A DNA stretch of 64,000 nucleotides, taken from assembly GCF_027364955.1 (NCBI RefSeq), contig NZ_DAHXOI010000002.1, positions 129,600-193,599 on the forward strand. Direction: 5' to 3'. Numbering within the stretch: the first letter of the stretch is position 1; each line of letters starts with the position of its first letter. This DNA comes from Ferrimicrobium sp. (GTDB lineage: Bacteria; Actinomycetota; Acidimicrobiia; Acidimicrobiales; Acidimicrobiaceae). The notes under the pieces are model-generated. The model saw only the letters and a program-made list of their open reading frames with translations, searched no databases and had not been told where the DNA came from. The translations under genes were made by a program, and so were the position numbers. This document shows, one piece after another, positions 52,621 through 60,428 of this stretch.

Positions 52621-53080
52621 GGACAACCAATTCACAGCGATCGAGGCACCGCTGACCTTCCTAGCACTACGAGGATCTCTTGTATCGCAGCGACGGGTAG
52701 CTGAACAACTTGGGATGACCGACTTACTCGGCGAGATTGACCCGCTCTTAGCCGAGACCGAGGCTGCTACTCGTACCCTCTTGCTAAAGACACCGATGCC
52801 AGATGATGAGTATTTGGATCCGATCTTCGACGAGGAGTTCCTCGCCCTGTGCCAGCTGATGGGGGTCAACGTTCTCGCTTGGGTGAATCAGCCTCAGATT
52901 CTTGCGCGACTGCGCGACCCTGACGCCATCCTATCGAGGTGGGTCGCGACCGCCGCGTGGAACGCGGATGGTGTTGATGCCGCGGCTGAATCCACGATCT
53001 CATATTCAGAGAGTATCGCAGAGGTTAAGGGGGCTATTCATGCACTCTTCCGGATCCTTCTTGATAGCGGTCTTATATAG
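52604..53080 (+). CDS. Small acidic protein at the end of the conjugation operon
   Basis: 158 residues, helical and acidic, no recognised domain. It starts 17 bp before the end of the coupling-protein gene with GAGAGG upstream and ends the plus-strand chain of overlapping genes. Possibly an accessory or chaperone for the coupling protein (inference). Confidence 0.6.
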   Translation: MTLTPEDNQFTAIEAPLTFLALRGSLVSQRRVAEQLGMTDLLGEIDPLLAETEAATRTLLLKTPMPDDEYLDPIFDEEFLALCQLMGVNVLAWVNQPQILARLRDPDAILSRWVATAAWNADGVDAAAESTISYSESIAEVKGAIHALFRILLDSGLI

Positions 53081-53154
53081 GTTTCGTATGTCCTCTGTTT
53101 AAGTAACGCATACTCTCATACCGATAGATACTGTGAGGCATCACGAGGTATGGT

Positions 53155-53952
53155 ATGGGAACTGCATGTGACGATGAGGCAATCGCGCTAATTCAATCAC
53201 TACAAGCTGGGGATCAAGAGTCTTTCCCGGAACTTATGGAGATTCTGAAACCCATGGTGGAGTATGCCGTGTGGCAGTTCACTCACGGGAGTGTGCGCTA
53301 TGCTGATGACCTCTTACAAGAAGCATGGATTGGCGTTTACAAAGCCGCACAGCGCTATGACACAATTGCCTATCCGCATTTGCTCAAAACCTATTTCCGA
53401 ACTGCAATCATCAATCAGCTCGTGCTCGCCGATTCCCAAACAGCCGATTCATTGGCCCCACCAAGGGCTATCGCACGGTTCCAGCGCGATGCTGTCAAAG
53501 GACACGTCGACTGGTCCCAATCTAACGAGGAGATCCACCGCTCATACCCACAAGTCAACCTCGTCGAAATTGAACGGGTCCGCACGTTTGGTGGTTGTTC
53601 CGTCACCTGCATGAGCAATTTCCCTGAGGTGTACGACTCACTCACCGGTAAATACTCTGACGCCCCAGCGTTCGACGAGTGGGCAACCACTCGGGTTGAC
53701 ATTGAGCAGATCCTCACCGAGGTCAGGGCACAGGTTAGTCCTATACACTACCGTGTCTTTGAGCTACGATTCTTGCAGGACTTGAGTCGGCCAAGCGTGG
53801 CCAGGATGTTAGGGCTGAGCGTTGTTCGTGTCTATACGCTTGAACGCCAACTGCTCGCAACGCAATTTCTCGTTCGCTATACAGAGTCCAGCGCCCCGAC
53901 TCCAGAGACGCTGCGTTCGCTGTTGGCACAAACCCTCTCTGCAACTGCTTGA
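53155..53952 (+). CDS. Sigma-70-like (ECF-type) transcription factor
   Basis: 265 residues with region 2 (about 25-90: ADDLLQEAWIGVYKAAQRYD then YFRTAIINQLVLAD) and region 4 (about 195-240: HYRVFELRFLQDLSRPSVAR, MLGLSVVRVYTLERQ). An unusually long, roughly 100-residue insert separates them. It lies 74 bp after the T4SS operon and appears to have its own promoter region. It could direct RNA polymerase to the motif A or motif B sites found before the element's genes; this is a hypothesis. Confidence 0.7.
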   Translation: MGTACDDEAIALIQSLQAGDQESFPELMEILKPMVEYAVWQFTHGSVRYADDLLQEAWIGVYKAAQRYDTIAYPHLLKTYFRTAIINQLVLADSQTADSLAPPRAIARFQRDAVKGHVDWSQSNEEIHRSYPQVNLVEIERVRTFGGCSVTCMSNFPEVYDSLTGKYSDAPAFDEWATTRVDIEQILTEVRAQVSPIHYRVFELRFLQDLSRPSVARMLGLSVVRVYTLERQLLATQFLVRYTESSAPTPETLRSLLAQTLSATA

Positions 53953-53970
53953 GCAGCTAGGGTCGCCCAT

Positions 53971-54000
53971 AGCTGGCTATAGCCGAGCTGGCTATAGCCG
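53971..54000. repeat. Two tandem copies of a 15-bp unit
   Basis: AGCTGGCTATAGCCG twice in a row; each contains the perfect palindrome GGCTATAGCC. It spans the end of the minus-strand gene at 53992 just after the sigma-like gene, and may act as a bidirectional terminator or a binding site. Confidence 0.5.
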
Positions 54001-54630
54001 CCGGTGCCTGCGGTACCTTGGTCTGTCTGGTGTAGTCGCGGGGTTGACCGGTTGGGCGAGGTCCATCCCCTCATCGCCAGCATCAGCCATGGCTGGCACT
54101 GCCCCAGAGGCCTGGTCGTGACTTTGGATCTCCCCCAAGCTACGATCGGGACCACTTGTGGTTACTGCTACCGCGGGTTCGTCACCTTCGCCAGGGGTGG
54201 CCGTGAAGGCGATACCATCCTCGATCCCATAAGCGTAGGCATGGATGATCTTGGCAAGGATATCTGCATTGGTCTCGGGTGGAATGAATCGGCGCATCTG
54301 CTCAAGTACAAACTCTCGTCTCTCGGCATCCGACGGGTCCGGCGGGTCGATGAACTCGTCAATGAGCCCACGCTGGATCTCTCTGTGTGCACGGTTGCGC
54401 AGGGAGCGCAAACTGCCAATAGCCACCGCGATGTCGGTCTCGATTGGCAGCCTCGACAGGTACCAGAGAGGATTGCTCATGCTCTCGGCCAAATCGTGAG
54501 GGGTAAGACCTGATCCGAGCAGGCTCAAGAGTTCGCTGACTGTTGCTGGTCCGTCCATCTCATTCACACCGAAGCCTTTGGCATCGCGATCATCGATCGC
54601 AGCAGCTCCGGCCCTCCTTTCACTTGTCAC
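53992..54630 (-). CDS. Hypothetical protein with replication/partition-like helical N-terminus
   Basis: 212 residues from GTG at 54630, or 188 from ATG at 54558. Mostly helical (VSELLSLLGSGLTPHDLAES, IETDIAVAIGSLRSLRNRAH) with a disordered C-terminus. No family is recognised. A longer frame reaches 54903 but would run through the palindromic operator and the divergent gene, so it is rejected. Transcription probably starts in the shared palindrome at 54645-54674, giving co-regulation with the divergent gene. Confidence 0.5.
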   Translation of the reverse strand: MTSERRAGAAAIDDRDAKGFGVNEMDGPATVSELLSLLGSGLTPHDLAESMSNPLWYLSRLPIETDIAVAIGSLRSLRNRAHREIQRGLIDEFIDPPDPSDAERREFVLEQMRRFIPPETNADILAKIIHAYAYGIEDGIAFTATPGEGDEPAVAVTTSGPDRSLGEIQSHDQASGAVPAMADAGDEGMDLAQPVNPATTPDRPRYRRHRRL

Positions 54631-54644
54631 TAGCTCTTCACATG

Positions 54645-54674
54645 ATGTATATGCTCCGCGCGGTGCATATACAT
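54645..54674. promoter_or_regulatory. 30-bp palindrome of two motif B half-sites (divergent operator/promoter)
   Basis: ATGTATATGC - T - CCGCGCGG - T - GCATATACAT, perfect except for the T/T pairs flanking the centre. It lies between divergent genes and ends 5 bp before the plus-strand ATG at 54680. Both half-sites read outward toward a gene. Confidence 0.7.
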
Positions 54675-54679
54675 GGGTA

Positions 54680-55378
54680 ATGGCACAAGATTTTTCACAT
54701 GGCAAGATAGTACAGATACCAGTAGCGCGGTTTCCAAGGGATGACCTGCCCACTCTCGATCCCGATATCAAAGATGATGAGGAGCAGTATCGCGCAGGAA
54801 TCGAGCACGTCACGATCTCTCTAGAGCACAACAACGCCGAAGACTGGTACTGGCGGTACGGGAAGGAGAGGCTGTATGCCCAACTTCGAGTGCTGGATCC
54901 CAAAAAGAGAGTGTCCTGGGAGGAGCTACACCGGTTCGTGAGTACCTACGCATGGATTGAGGGCAAGTGGAGGTTCATGTTGTCCAAACCGTGTTGGATG
55001 TTGCACATGGATGTCGTCGATCGAGTGGTGATGCTTTATCAGGGGCGCAAGAACTATGAAGAGACTCGGTTTAAGGCCGATCCGCGGGCACACCTGGATT
55101 TCCTCAGCCTGTTGGATCGCATCGTCGAAGATGTACGCGAGTTGCTGTCACACTGTGAAATCAAGGTTGACTCAGAGGGCGATGAGAACTACGCCTACAT
55201 CCATCACGATGGTGGAGAGTATGTGCACACCTGGATCCCCAACCTCTTGCACCGTGTCACCGAATGGGAAGGCTTAGCCCCACCAGAGTCACCCGTCATG
55301 TGTGCGACTCCAGCGAGCTCCCCCGACGACAGATTGCCAGATGCGGGTGACCTCGACGACACGGAAAGCCCTTGGTAG
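54680..55378 (+). CDS. Hypothetical protein, probably leaderless
   Basis: 232 residues, soluble, rich in Trp/Tyr (EDWYWRYGKERLYAQLRVLD), acidic C-terminus; no known domain. The ATG at 54680 follows the motif B palindrome by 5 bases, leaving no room for a ribosome site, so the start may be leaderless; an upstream in-frame codon would lie inside the other gene. Divergent from the gene at 53992. Confidence 0.6.
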   Translation: MAQDFSHGKIVQIPVARFPRDDLPTLDPDIKDDEEQYRAGIEHVTISLEHNNAEDWYWRYGKERLYAQLRVLDPKKRVSWEELHRFVSTYAWIEGKWRFMLSKPCWMLHMDVVDRVVMLYQGRKNYEETRFKADPRAHLDFLSLLDRIVEDVRELLSHCEIKVDSEGDENYAYIHHDGGEYVHTWIPNLLHRVTEWEGLAPPESPVMCATPASSPDDRLPDAGDLDDTESPW

Positions 55379-55440
55379 GGTCGTACACTGTGGTGAGGAA
55401 TTCCAGTGGAGTTGCAATCTGATTGAGAACGGAGACCCCC

Positions 55441-55617
55441 ATGAACGTCGAAATACGAGACAACAAGCTCTACATCGAAATTGAACTCGACACACCGACA
55501 CCATCATCGTCTGGCAAGACGTTGGTGGTGGCCAGCACGCATGGGAATACCGTGACCTCAGCGATGATCAACGGCAAGCCAGTCATCATAGGACTAAACG
55601 CCTACATCAAGCCCTAA
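55441..55617 (+). CDS. Small conserved mobile-element protein
   Basis: 58 residues of strand-rich composition: MNVEIRDNKLYIEIELDTPT, SGKTLVVASTHGN and IGLNAYIKP. This closely resembles a widespread small protein of plasmids and integrative elements with the same SGKTLVVAST...GLNAYIK pattern; its function is, to my knowledge, unknown. The preceding 60 bp contain AACGGAGACCCCC as a weak ribosome site. Confidence 0.6.
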   Translation: MNVEIRDNKLYIEIELDTPTPSSSGKTLVVASTHGNTVTSAMINGKPVIIGLNAYIKP

Positions 55618-55707
55618 GACGGCGCACTAGGCCCACAAACGTCAAGCCCTGGACTCGACGTACATCTTCCAGAACGGCTGCATATATGACACCAGAAAGG
55701 AGGGCAG

Positions 55708-56523
55708 ATGCGCAGCGACCTAGTGCTGAATTTAGCCCAGCCGGGCGATGGGCAACCCTTCATCCCTATCCCATACCTAACACCGAAAGCCATGCGAAGC
55801 CTCGGGAGAAGTATCTGGAGAACGACCAAACATGTCCGCATCCAGGGAGGTCCGTTCGCGATCAACGGATGGGGAGCGTTCCAAGAGACGTTCGTCATTG
55901 ACGATATCGAATCTGCCCGTTATGTATCGTGGTACTACAAACTTCTGGCCCGGGCTTATCTCAACAACATTACTGCTGGTCAATTGTACGAAATGATGAC
56001 TGTCGACATGGTCTCTGACTTTGTCCGCACGTTCTACTTCGCGACGAAGCAACCCCGTCATCCGGCTATGGTTCTAGTTCACCAGGACCTAGGCGCGATA
56101 TTGGGTGCCCACCTGCGCTTTGACAACGACAAAGTGCACTGGGGCCTAGACAAGCGCTACGTGGGGCTCATGAGCAGGATAGCAAACCTGGGGATGCTGT
56201 TCCTGGTGGCCTCTCCAGAGCCGTTCTTTATGATGGGGTGGTTGTGGCGCGAGCCGGGCAAACCCTGGCGACGCAAGCGTGCGTGGTTCACTCACAGCTA
56301 CGATCCAACAAGTGACCTGCTGCAAACCACTCCGTTCCATGCGCCAGGGAGTGTTGGAGCATCGCACATCCCCACGCTCTATGACACCAACATCTACGTG
56401 CCCGGTCATGTTCGACACGTCAAGGAGAGGCGAATACCCGAAGGTGGATGGTCTGCACCCAAGAGTCGCCTGGCGCTGCGATCCGGTCCCAAGGATACGA
56501 GCGCGCCTACGTGGTTCGGTTAG
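55708..56523 (+). CDS. Hypothetical protein of the element
   Basis: 271 residues with no recognised domain. It contains ETFVIDDIESARYVSWYYKL, a hydrophobic run LGMLFLVASPEPFFMMGWLW (about 156-175) and a basic C-terminus. The start has AAAGGAGGGC 5 bases upstream. Upstream GCATATATGAC resembles a weak motif B. Its neighbours suggest a plasmid or integrative element function, but none can be named. Confidence 0.55.
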   Translation: MRSDLVLNLAQPGDGQPFIPIPYLTPKAMRSLGRSIWRTTKHVRIQGGPFAINGWGAFQETFVIDDIESARYVSWYYKLLARAYLNNITAGQLYEMMTVDMVSDFVRTFYFATKQPRHPAMVLVHQDLGAILGAHLRFDNDKVHWGLDKRYVGLMSRIANLGMLFLVASPEPFFMMGWLWREPGKPWRRKRAWFTHSYDPTSDLLQTTPFHAPGSVGASHIPTLYDTNIYVPGHVRHVKERRIPEGGWSAPKSRLALRSGPKDTSAPTWFG

Positions 56524-56784
56524 CCGTCTCTAAGGATGGATCTAGTTTTGCAAATGAGAAGAGGCTTCACTCGAGCATCGACTATTTATCGCCGATTCAG
56601 TCCAAACAATCCGCTACGCTGCAGGCTGCACAGATAAGCGGGATCCAGTGTCGCATTGGTGAGCAATTCCACCTATCCACTCGGTGAAGATTGCAGTGAA
56701 ACCTTGTGGATGGGGCGCGCAGTCCTTGTCTGTTCGGTTGCTGTCAACGTACCTGACGGAAGTGGACCTTGTGGAGGCTAGCTG
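56524..56784. other. Intergenic region
   Basis: 260 bp between converging genes; no supported ORF, hairpin or repeat. Confidence 0.3.
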
Positions 56785-57672
56785 TTATGAGAGCTCGTTG
56801 AGGCGAGAGAGGTCGGCTGGCGAAAGGACGATGGCTTCAACCGCAAGGTTCTCTTCGAGGTGTGCTACCGAAGAGGTGCCAGGGATGAGGAGCACGTTGG
56901 CTGATCGGGCGAGCAACCACGCGAGCCCAACCTGAGCTGGTGAGATCGCCCGCTCGGAGGCAACTTCCTTGACAACAGCCTGCTCCATTACCTTGGGCAT
57001 GTGGGGAAAGGCAGATCCAAGCGGGAAGTAAGGCACGTAGGGGATTCCTTCAGCAAGGCACCGTTCAAGGACAGGCGTGTCTGATTGATCAACCAGGCTG
57101 AAGGCATTCTGCACGCAGGCGATCGCGGTGGTGGACAGCGCAAAGTCCAATTGCTCCACGGTGACCGTCGACAGCCCGATGCCAGCGATCTTTCCCTCGT
57201 CCCTTAGGGCCGCCATCTCAGCCAGTTGGTCTTCAAGGGGAACGTCGTGTTTGTCATCCACTTCATGGCGACGCAAATTCACGGCGGTCAGATGATCCAC
57301 GCCCAAGCTCCGCAGATTCTCCTCAACGTCGGCGCGTAGATCTGAGGGCGCCTGAGCCGGGAGCCAGGCTCCCGCGCCATTGCGACGAGCTCCCACTTTT
57401 GAGACCAGTGCAAGGTCTGGCGGGTATGGATACAGAGCCTCGCGAATGAGTTCGTTTGCGACGTTCGGCCCGTAAAACTGTGCTGTATCGATGTGGTTCA
57501 CGCCAAGGTCAAGGGTGCGACGTAGCACCGCGAGCGCCTCGTGGCGGTCTTTGGGCGGTCCGAGCACCCCTGCCCCGGGCAGTTGCATCGCACCGAATCC
57601 AATCCGTCGCACAGTCCGGTCAGCGAGCTGTTGGGTGTCGTTCACCACGATTTCCTCCTGGTTGGTTGTCAT
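56785..57672 (-). CDS. Aldo/keto reductase
   Basis: 295 residues, NADPH-dependent reductase of small aldehydes and ketones. The catalytic tetrad is partly visible: Asp in NHIDTAQFYGP (with Tyr) and Lys in LALVSKVG; the conserved GIGLSTV strand and the C-terminal LIPGTSSVAHLEENL cofactor-binding segment are also present. It is followed on the same strand upstream by the glyoxalase-fold gene and is chromosomal in style, so it may be cargo. Confidence 0.85.
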   Translation of the reverse strand: MTTNQEEIVVNDTQQLADRTVRRIGFGAMQLPGAGVLGPPKDRHEALAVLRRTLDLGVNHIDTAQFYGPNVANELIREALYPYPPDLALVSKVGARRNGAGAWLPAQAPSDLRADVEENLRSLGVDHLTAVNLRRHEVDDKHDVPLEDQLAEMAALRDEGKIAGIGLSTVTVEQLDFALSTTAIACVQNAFSLVDQSDTPVLERCLAEGIPYVPYFPLGSAFPHMPKVMEQAVVKEVASERAISPAQVGLAWLLARSANVLLIPGTSSVAHLEENLAVEAIVLSPADLSRLNELS

Positions 57673-57723
57673 CTGGTAGCTATCAACGTACCTGCAGGGT
57701 GTGTATGTTATAGAGGCTAACTG

Positions 57724-58119
57724 CTAGAGGTTGGCGACGAGCTCGATCTCGAAGCCGTCGCTATTTTCGAGATAACTGGCGTGATTGTCGGCTCCCCCGG
57801 CACTGGGCTGGCCCTCGGAAAAAAGAAGCGTCCAGCCGTGCCGGGTGGCTCGTGCTGTGAGATCGGCAAGCTGGCCGAGGTCGCCAGCGTGAAACGCGAG
57901 GTGGTTGAGGCCAGGGCGGCATCGGTCGTAGTGGTCGCTCGTCAGGTCCCGTGATTGCTCAACAACGATGTAGGTGTCACCCAGTCGCCAGCTCTTGCCT
58001 TCGGCCCAGTCCTGATAGGGCGTGTAGCCAAGCGCGACAAGCAGCCAACCGAGGCTATCGACGGCTCGGCCGAGGTCTGGGACCCACAGCTCGACGTGGT
58101 GCAGCTCTCCGTACGTCAT
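57724..58119 (-). CDS. VOC (glyoxalase/bleomycin-resistance fold) protein
   Basis: 131 residues. Paired beta-alpha-beta-beta-beta units typical of the vicinal oxygen chelate fold: LHHVELWVPDLGRAVDS..LLVALGY and LNHLAFHAGDLGQLADL, with metal-ligand candidates His7, Glu55-like and His at the second unit, ending in DGFEIELV. It could detoxify or sequester a small molecule. The ATG at 58119 is preferred to an upstream in-frame codon because the domain starts there. Confidence 0.8.
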   Translation of the reverse strand: MTYGELHHVELWVPDLGRAVDSLGWLLVALGYTPYQDWAEGKSWRLGDTYIVVEQSRDLTSDHYDRCRPGLNHLAFHAGDLGQLADLTARATRHGWTLLFSEGQPSAGGADNHASYLENSDGFEIELVANL

Positions 58120-58315
58120 GCGGGCGTGGCCGGGTGCTCTAAGCACATAGCGGTAGGGAGCTCGACAAGGAGGGCTGGATGGGCGTCACGGTCGGCTTCC
58201 AATCCAGAACCCGGCATCGGCATCCGCTGGATCCCCTTCCGACTGATCTCTTCCAGGTCCACACTCAAGTCCACACGGACACCCTAAGGGTCGAGGCAAG
58301 AATAACTTCCCATTT

Positions 58316-58993
58316 TTGGGGATCCGGCCACCTGGGGCTGATGGTGTAGTTGCGGTTGGGCTGAGTGTCGTGAGGGCGGAGAGATGGACCCTTCATCTCC
58401 TTGTCGCTGACCTTGGCGCCTGTTGGATAGTTGATCTGGACAAGACGGGCGTCGACCCAGAGCGTAGATCTCTAGCGATTACCCTCGGCTCAACTCTGAT
58501 TGAGTTCACCAATGCCTCGATGGTTGTCATGCTAGAACCAACTCAAAGGATCGCGGGCATCGAAGTAGCTAGCCTCGGTGACCTTCTCGCGATGAAACTA
58601 GCGACGATTACAAGACGCAAAGCGTTGCGGGACTACGACGATATTCGCGCCATTGAACAAATTGGCGGTCGGAGAGTCGAAGAGGGGCTGGCTTTAGCTG
58701 CCAGGCGCTACATGATACCAGACGACGCAGGTTTGCTAGCTATCGTAAGAGCGCTTGCCAAGGTTGATCAATGCAGCCCTGACCCACTTGTGCCTACATC
58801 GCACTCCGACCTCGTCGGATACTGGTCGCGCCGATTGCCAGAGATTACAGCATCGCTGAGCCGATGGGCGGTTCCGGAGTTATCAGATGAGATCGCTGCT
58901 GGCGTGCTGGACGATAATGTAGACATTGACGGATCGCATGAAGGCGAAACACCCTCTGTTGGCAATAGCAGGCGCAAGCCCCGCAGATTCTAA
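58316..58993 (+). CDS. AbiEii-like nucleotidyltransferase toxin, N-terminally degenerate
   Basis: 225 residues. The central part matches the nucleotidyltransferase toxin family AbiEii/AbiGii: IEVASLGDLLAMKLATITR, then RDYDDIRAIEQIG, and DAGLLAIVRALAKVD with a DPLV segment. The expected N-terminal GGxALALxxGHRxSxDxDxF motif with catalytic aspartates is not seen, so the start may be lost or misplaced. No AbiEi antitoxin lies upstream. It converges with ardC, overlapping it by four bases at the stop codons. Confidence 0.6.
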   Translation: MGIRPPGADGVVAVGLSVVRAERWTLHLLVADLGACWIVDLDKTGVDPERRSLAITLGSTLIEFTNASMVVMLEPTQRIAGIEVASLGDLLAMKLATITRRKALRDYDDIRAIEQIGGRRVEEGLALAARRYMIPDDAGLLAIVRALAKVDQCSPDPLVPTSHSDLVGYWSRRLPEITASLSRWAVPELSDEIAAGVLDDNVDIDGSHEGETPSVGNSRRKPRRF

Positions 58994-60000
58994 AGATGCA
59001 TCATTACTCTGCCTAGCCCCCCTGCGGTCAAGACCTTCTCAGGATCGACCTCGACGGTTTCGGTCTCGTCCTCTGAGAGCGCGAGCCCGAGCACATAGTC
59101 GCTGATCTTCTGGGCAGCGCTGATTGCAGCCAACAGCTCCGTCTTTCGTTCTACCTCAGGCAGCGTACCAAGCCAGCTCTTGATGTAAGCGGCCTGGTTC
59201 TCGAGTTCGTCGCGATCTCCTTCGCACAGCTCACTTGGATCGATGGCGACGCCGAGCACGCACGCGCTCATCGATGCACCGATCTCGGCTTTCAACTCCT
59301 CCTTGGCGTAACCCTCGCTCCCAAAGGAGTGACCCTTAGGGCGGTTCAGTCTGGTCGCATGTCCGGTCGCATGCGCAATTTCGTGCAAGAGAGTCATGTT
59401 GTAATCAACCGCTGTCGGGAACGAGTCAGGCGGTGGGAGAACTATTCGATCCTGACTAGGGACGTAGTAAGCCCTCGTTCCCCGGTGGCTGAGAGGGACA
59501 CCCATTCTCTCTACTGTGTCGACCAGCCGTTGGTCACGCTCGAACGAGGGCGAAGAGTCGAATACTGGAAGTTCCGGTATCCCCTCAATCTGGGATGCAT
59601 GGAACACCGTGTAATAGCGCACGAACAAGTGGGGTTTCTCAAGCTCTACTCCATTCGTCGCGCCTACATCTTGGCCGTCTCTCTTTGCCTCACCGGTAGT
59701 CCCCCACTTCTCGATCGGTACTCCGTGCTCGCCCTTGCGTACACTCCAGCCCTGATCCTTTGCCTGTTTGAAGGTGCACCACCTGGGATCTGGCCCCGGC
59801 CGCAAGAGCGAGAGGCACCAGTAGTTGACTCCACGGTAGTTCTTGTTCGTCACGGCGTTCACCGGCGAGCCCTCATCATGGATCGGATCCCATGGCTGTT
59901 GCCAAGGTGCGGTGTCGGATTCGATACGGGCGAGGAGTTCCTCAACCAACCGCTCACGGATATTGATGCGTTCTGTCTGGGTTTCGGTTCTTGGTGCCAT
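58990..60000 (-). CDS. ardC: ArdC-like antirestriction protein with zinc metallopeptidase domain
   Basis: 336 residues. N-terminal ssDNA-binding domain (WQQPWDPIHD, NYRGVNYWCLSL, WCTFKQAKDQGW) and a metallopeptidase domain with LLHEIAHATGH (about 220-230) and the downstream glutamate in YAKEELKAEIGA. ArdC-type proteins protect incoming plasmid DNA against restriction during conjugation. The ATG at 60000 is only four bases from a motif B site and lacks a ribosome site, so it is probably leaderless. It fits a conjugative element. Confidence 0.88.
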   Translation of the reverse strand: MAPRTETQTERINIRERLVEELLARIESDTAPWQQPWDPIHDEGSPVNAVTNKNYRGVNYWCLSLLRPGPDPRWCTFKQAKDQGWSVRKGEHGVPIEKWGTTGEAKRDGQDVGATNGVELEKPHLFVRYYTVFHASQIEGIPELPVFDSSPSFERDQRLVDTVERMGVPLSHRGTRAYYVPSQDRIVLPPPDSFPTAVDYNMTLLHEIAHATGHATRLNRPKGHSFGSEGYAKEELKAEIGASMSACVLGVAIDPSELCEGDRDELENQAAYIKSWLGTLPEVERKTELLAAISAAQKISDYVLGLALSEDETETVEVDPEKVLTAGGLGRVMMHL

Positions 60001-60004
60001 GTGG

Positions 60005-60016
60005 ATGTATATGCAT
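60005..60016 (-). promoter_or_regulatory. Motif B half-site before ardC
   Basis: Minus strand ATGCATATACAT, four bases before the ardC ATG. It occupies the same position as the half-site before the gene at 54680. Confidence 0.55.
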
Positions 60017-60107
60017 CGAGCGTGATGGACTCACCTTCGCCCCCCTGTCGGCACCGAAGAGGCAACGCGTTCGTGCATAGAAATAGACGATCACCAAGGA
60101 GGTCCGG

Positions 60108-60251
60108 ATGCAGTTTCCAATCCGCTCGCAGAGCACAAAACCACGATTCATGGAGGCACCCCTCAACCCGCCTCGCATGAGTATCTACCCCGTAGCGGGA
60201 AAGGCAAGAGTGCCTTGGGATGAAGAACTGTCAGCGATGGCAAGGCACTGA
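60108..60251 (+). CDS. Small protein with strong ribosome site
   Basis: 47 codons (MQFPIRSQSTKPRFMEAPLN ... ELSAMARH), Pro- and basic-rich, no known family. AAGGAGGT at 60095-60102 is a near-perfect ribosome site 5 bases before the ATG. It lies divergent from ardC; a motif B-related promoter is not obvious on this side. Confidence 0.45.
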   Translation: MQFPIRSQSTKPRFMEAPLNPPRMSIYPVAGKARVPWDEELSAMARH

Positions 60252-60428
60252 GCAGAAGGCGTGCGCCCCTTGGCTCGCAAAGAGCCGACATCTTATCAAG
60301 ACTGAGGAGACTGCCACCCCAATCCCTCAAGGGGTAGAGCTATTGCCATGCTCAAAAGGCCAACGCTCTGGGATCACTGCACGAACTGGCGCTCCAGCCC
60401 GTCCCATGCTTAACCGCACGTAACAGGG
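60252..60428. other. Intergenic region downstream of the ECF operon
   Basis: No supported gene or hairpin with T-run; a short frame at 60220-60423 in another phase lacks a ribosome site. Confidence 0.3.

Noticed and set aside
54579-54903. Long N-terminal extension of the minus-strand hypothetical at 53992
   Set aside because: It would be read antisense through the divergent gene and through the palindromic operator, and gives low-complexity sequence unlike a protein N-terminus.
60220-60423. 67-codon plus-strand ORF before the ECF operon end
   Set aside because: Overlaps the better-supported small ORF in another phase and lacks a ribosome site.
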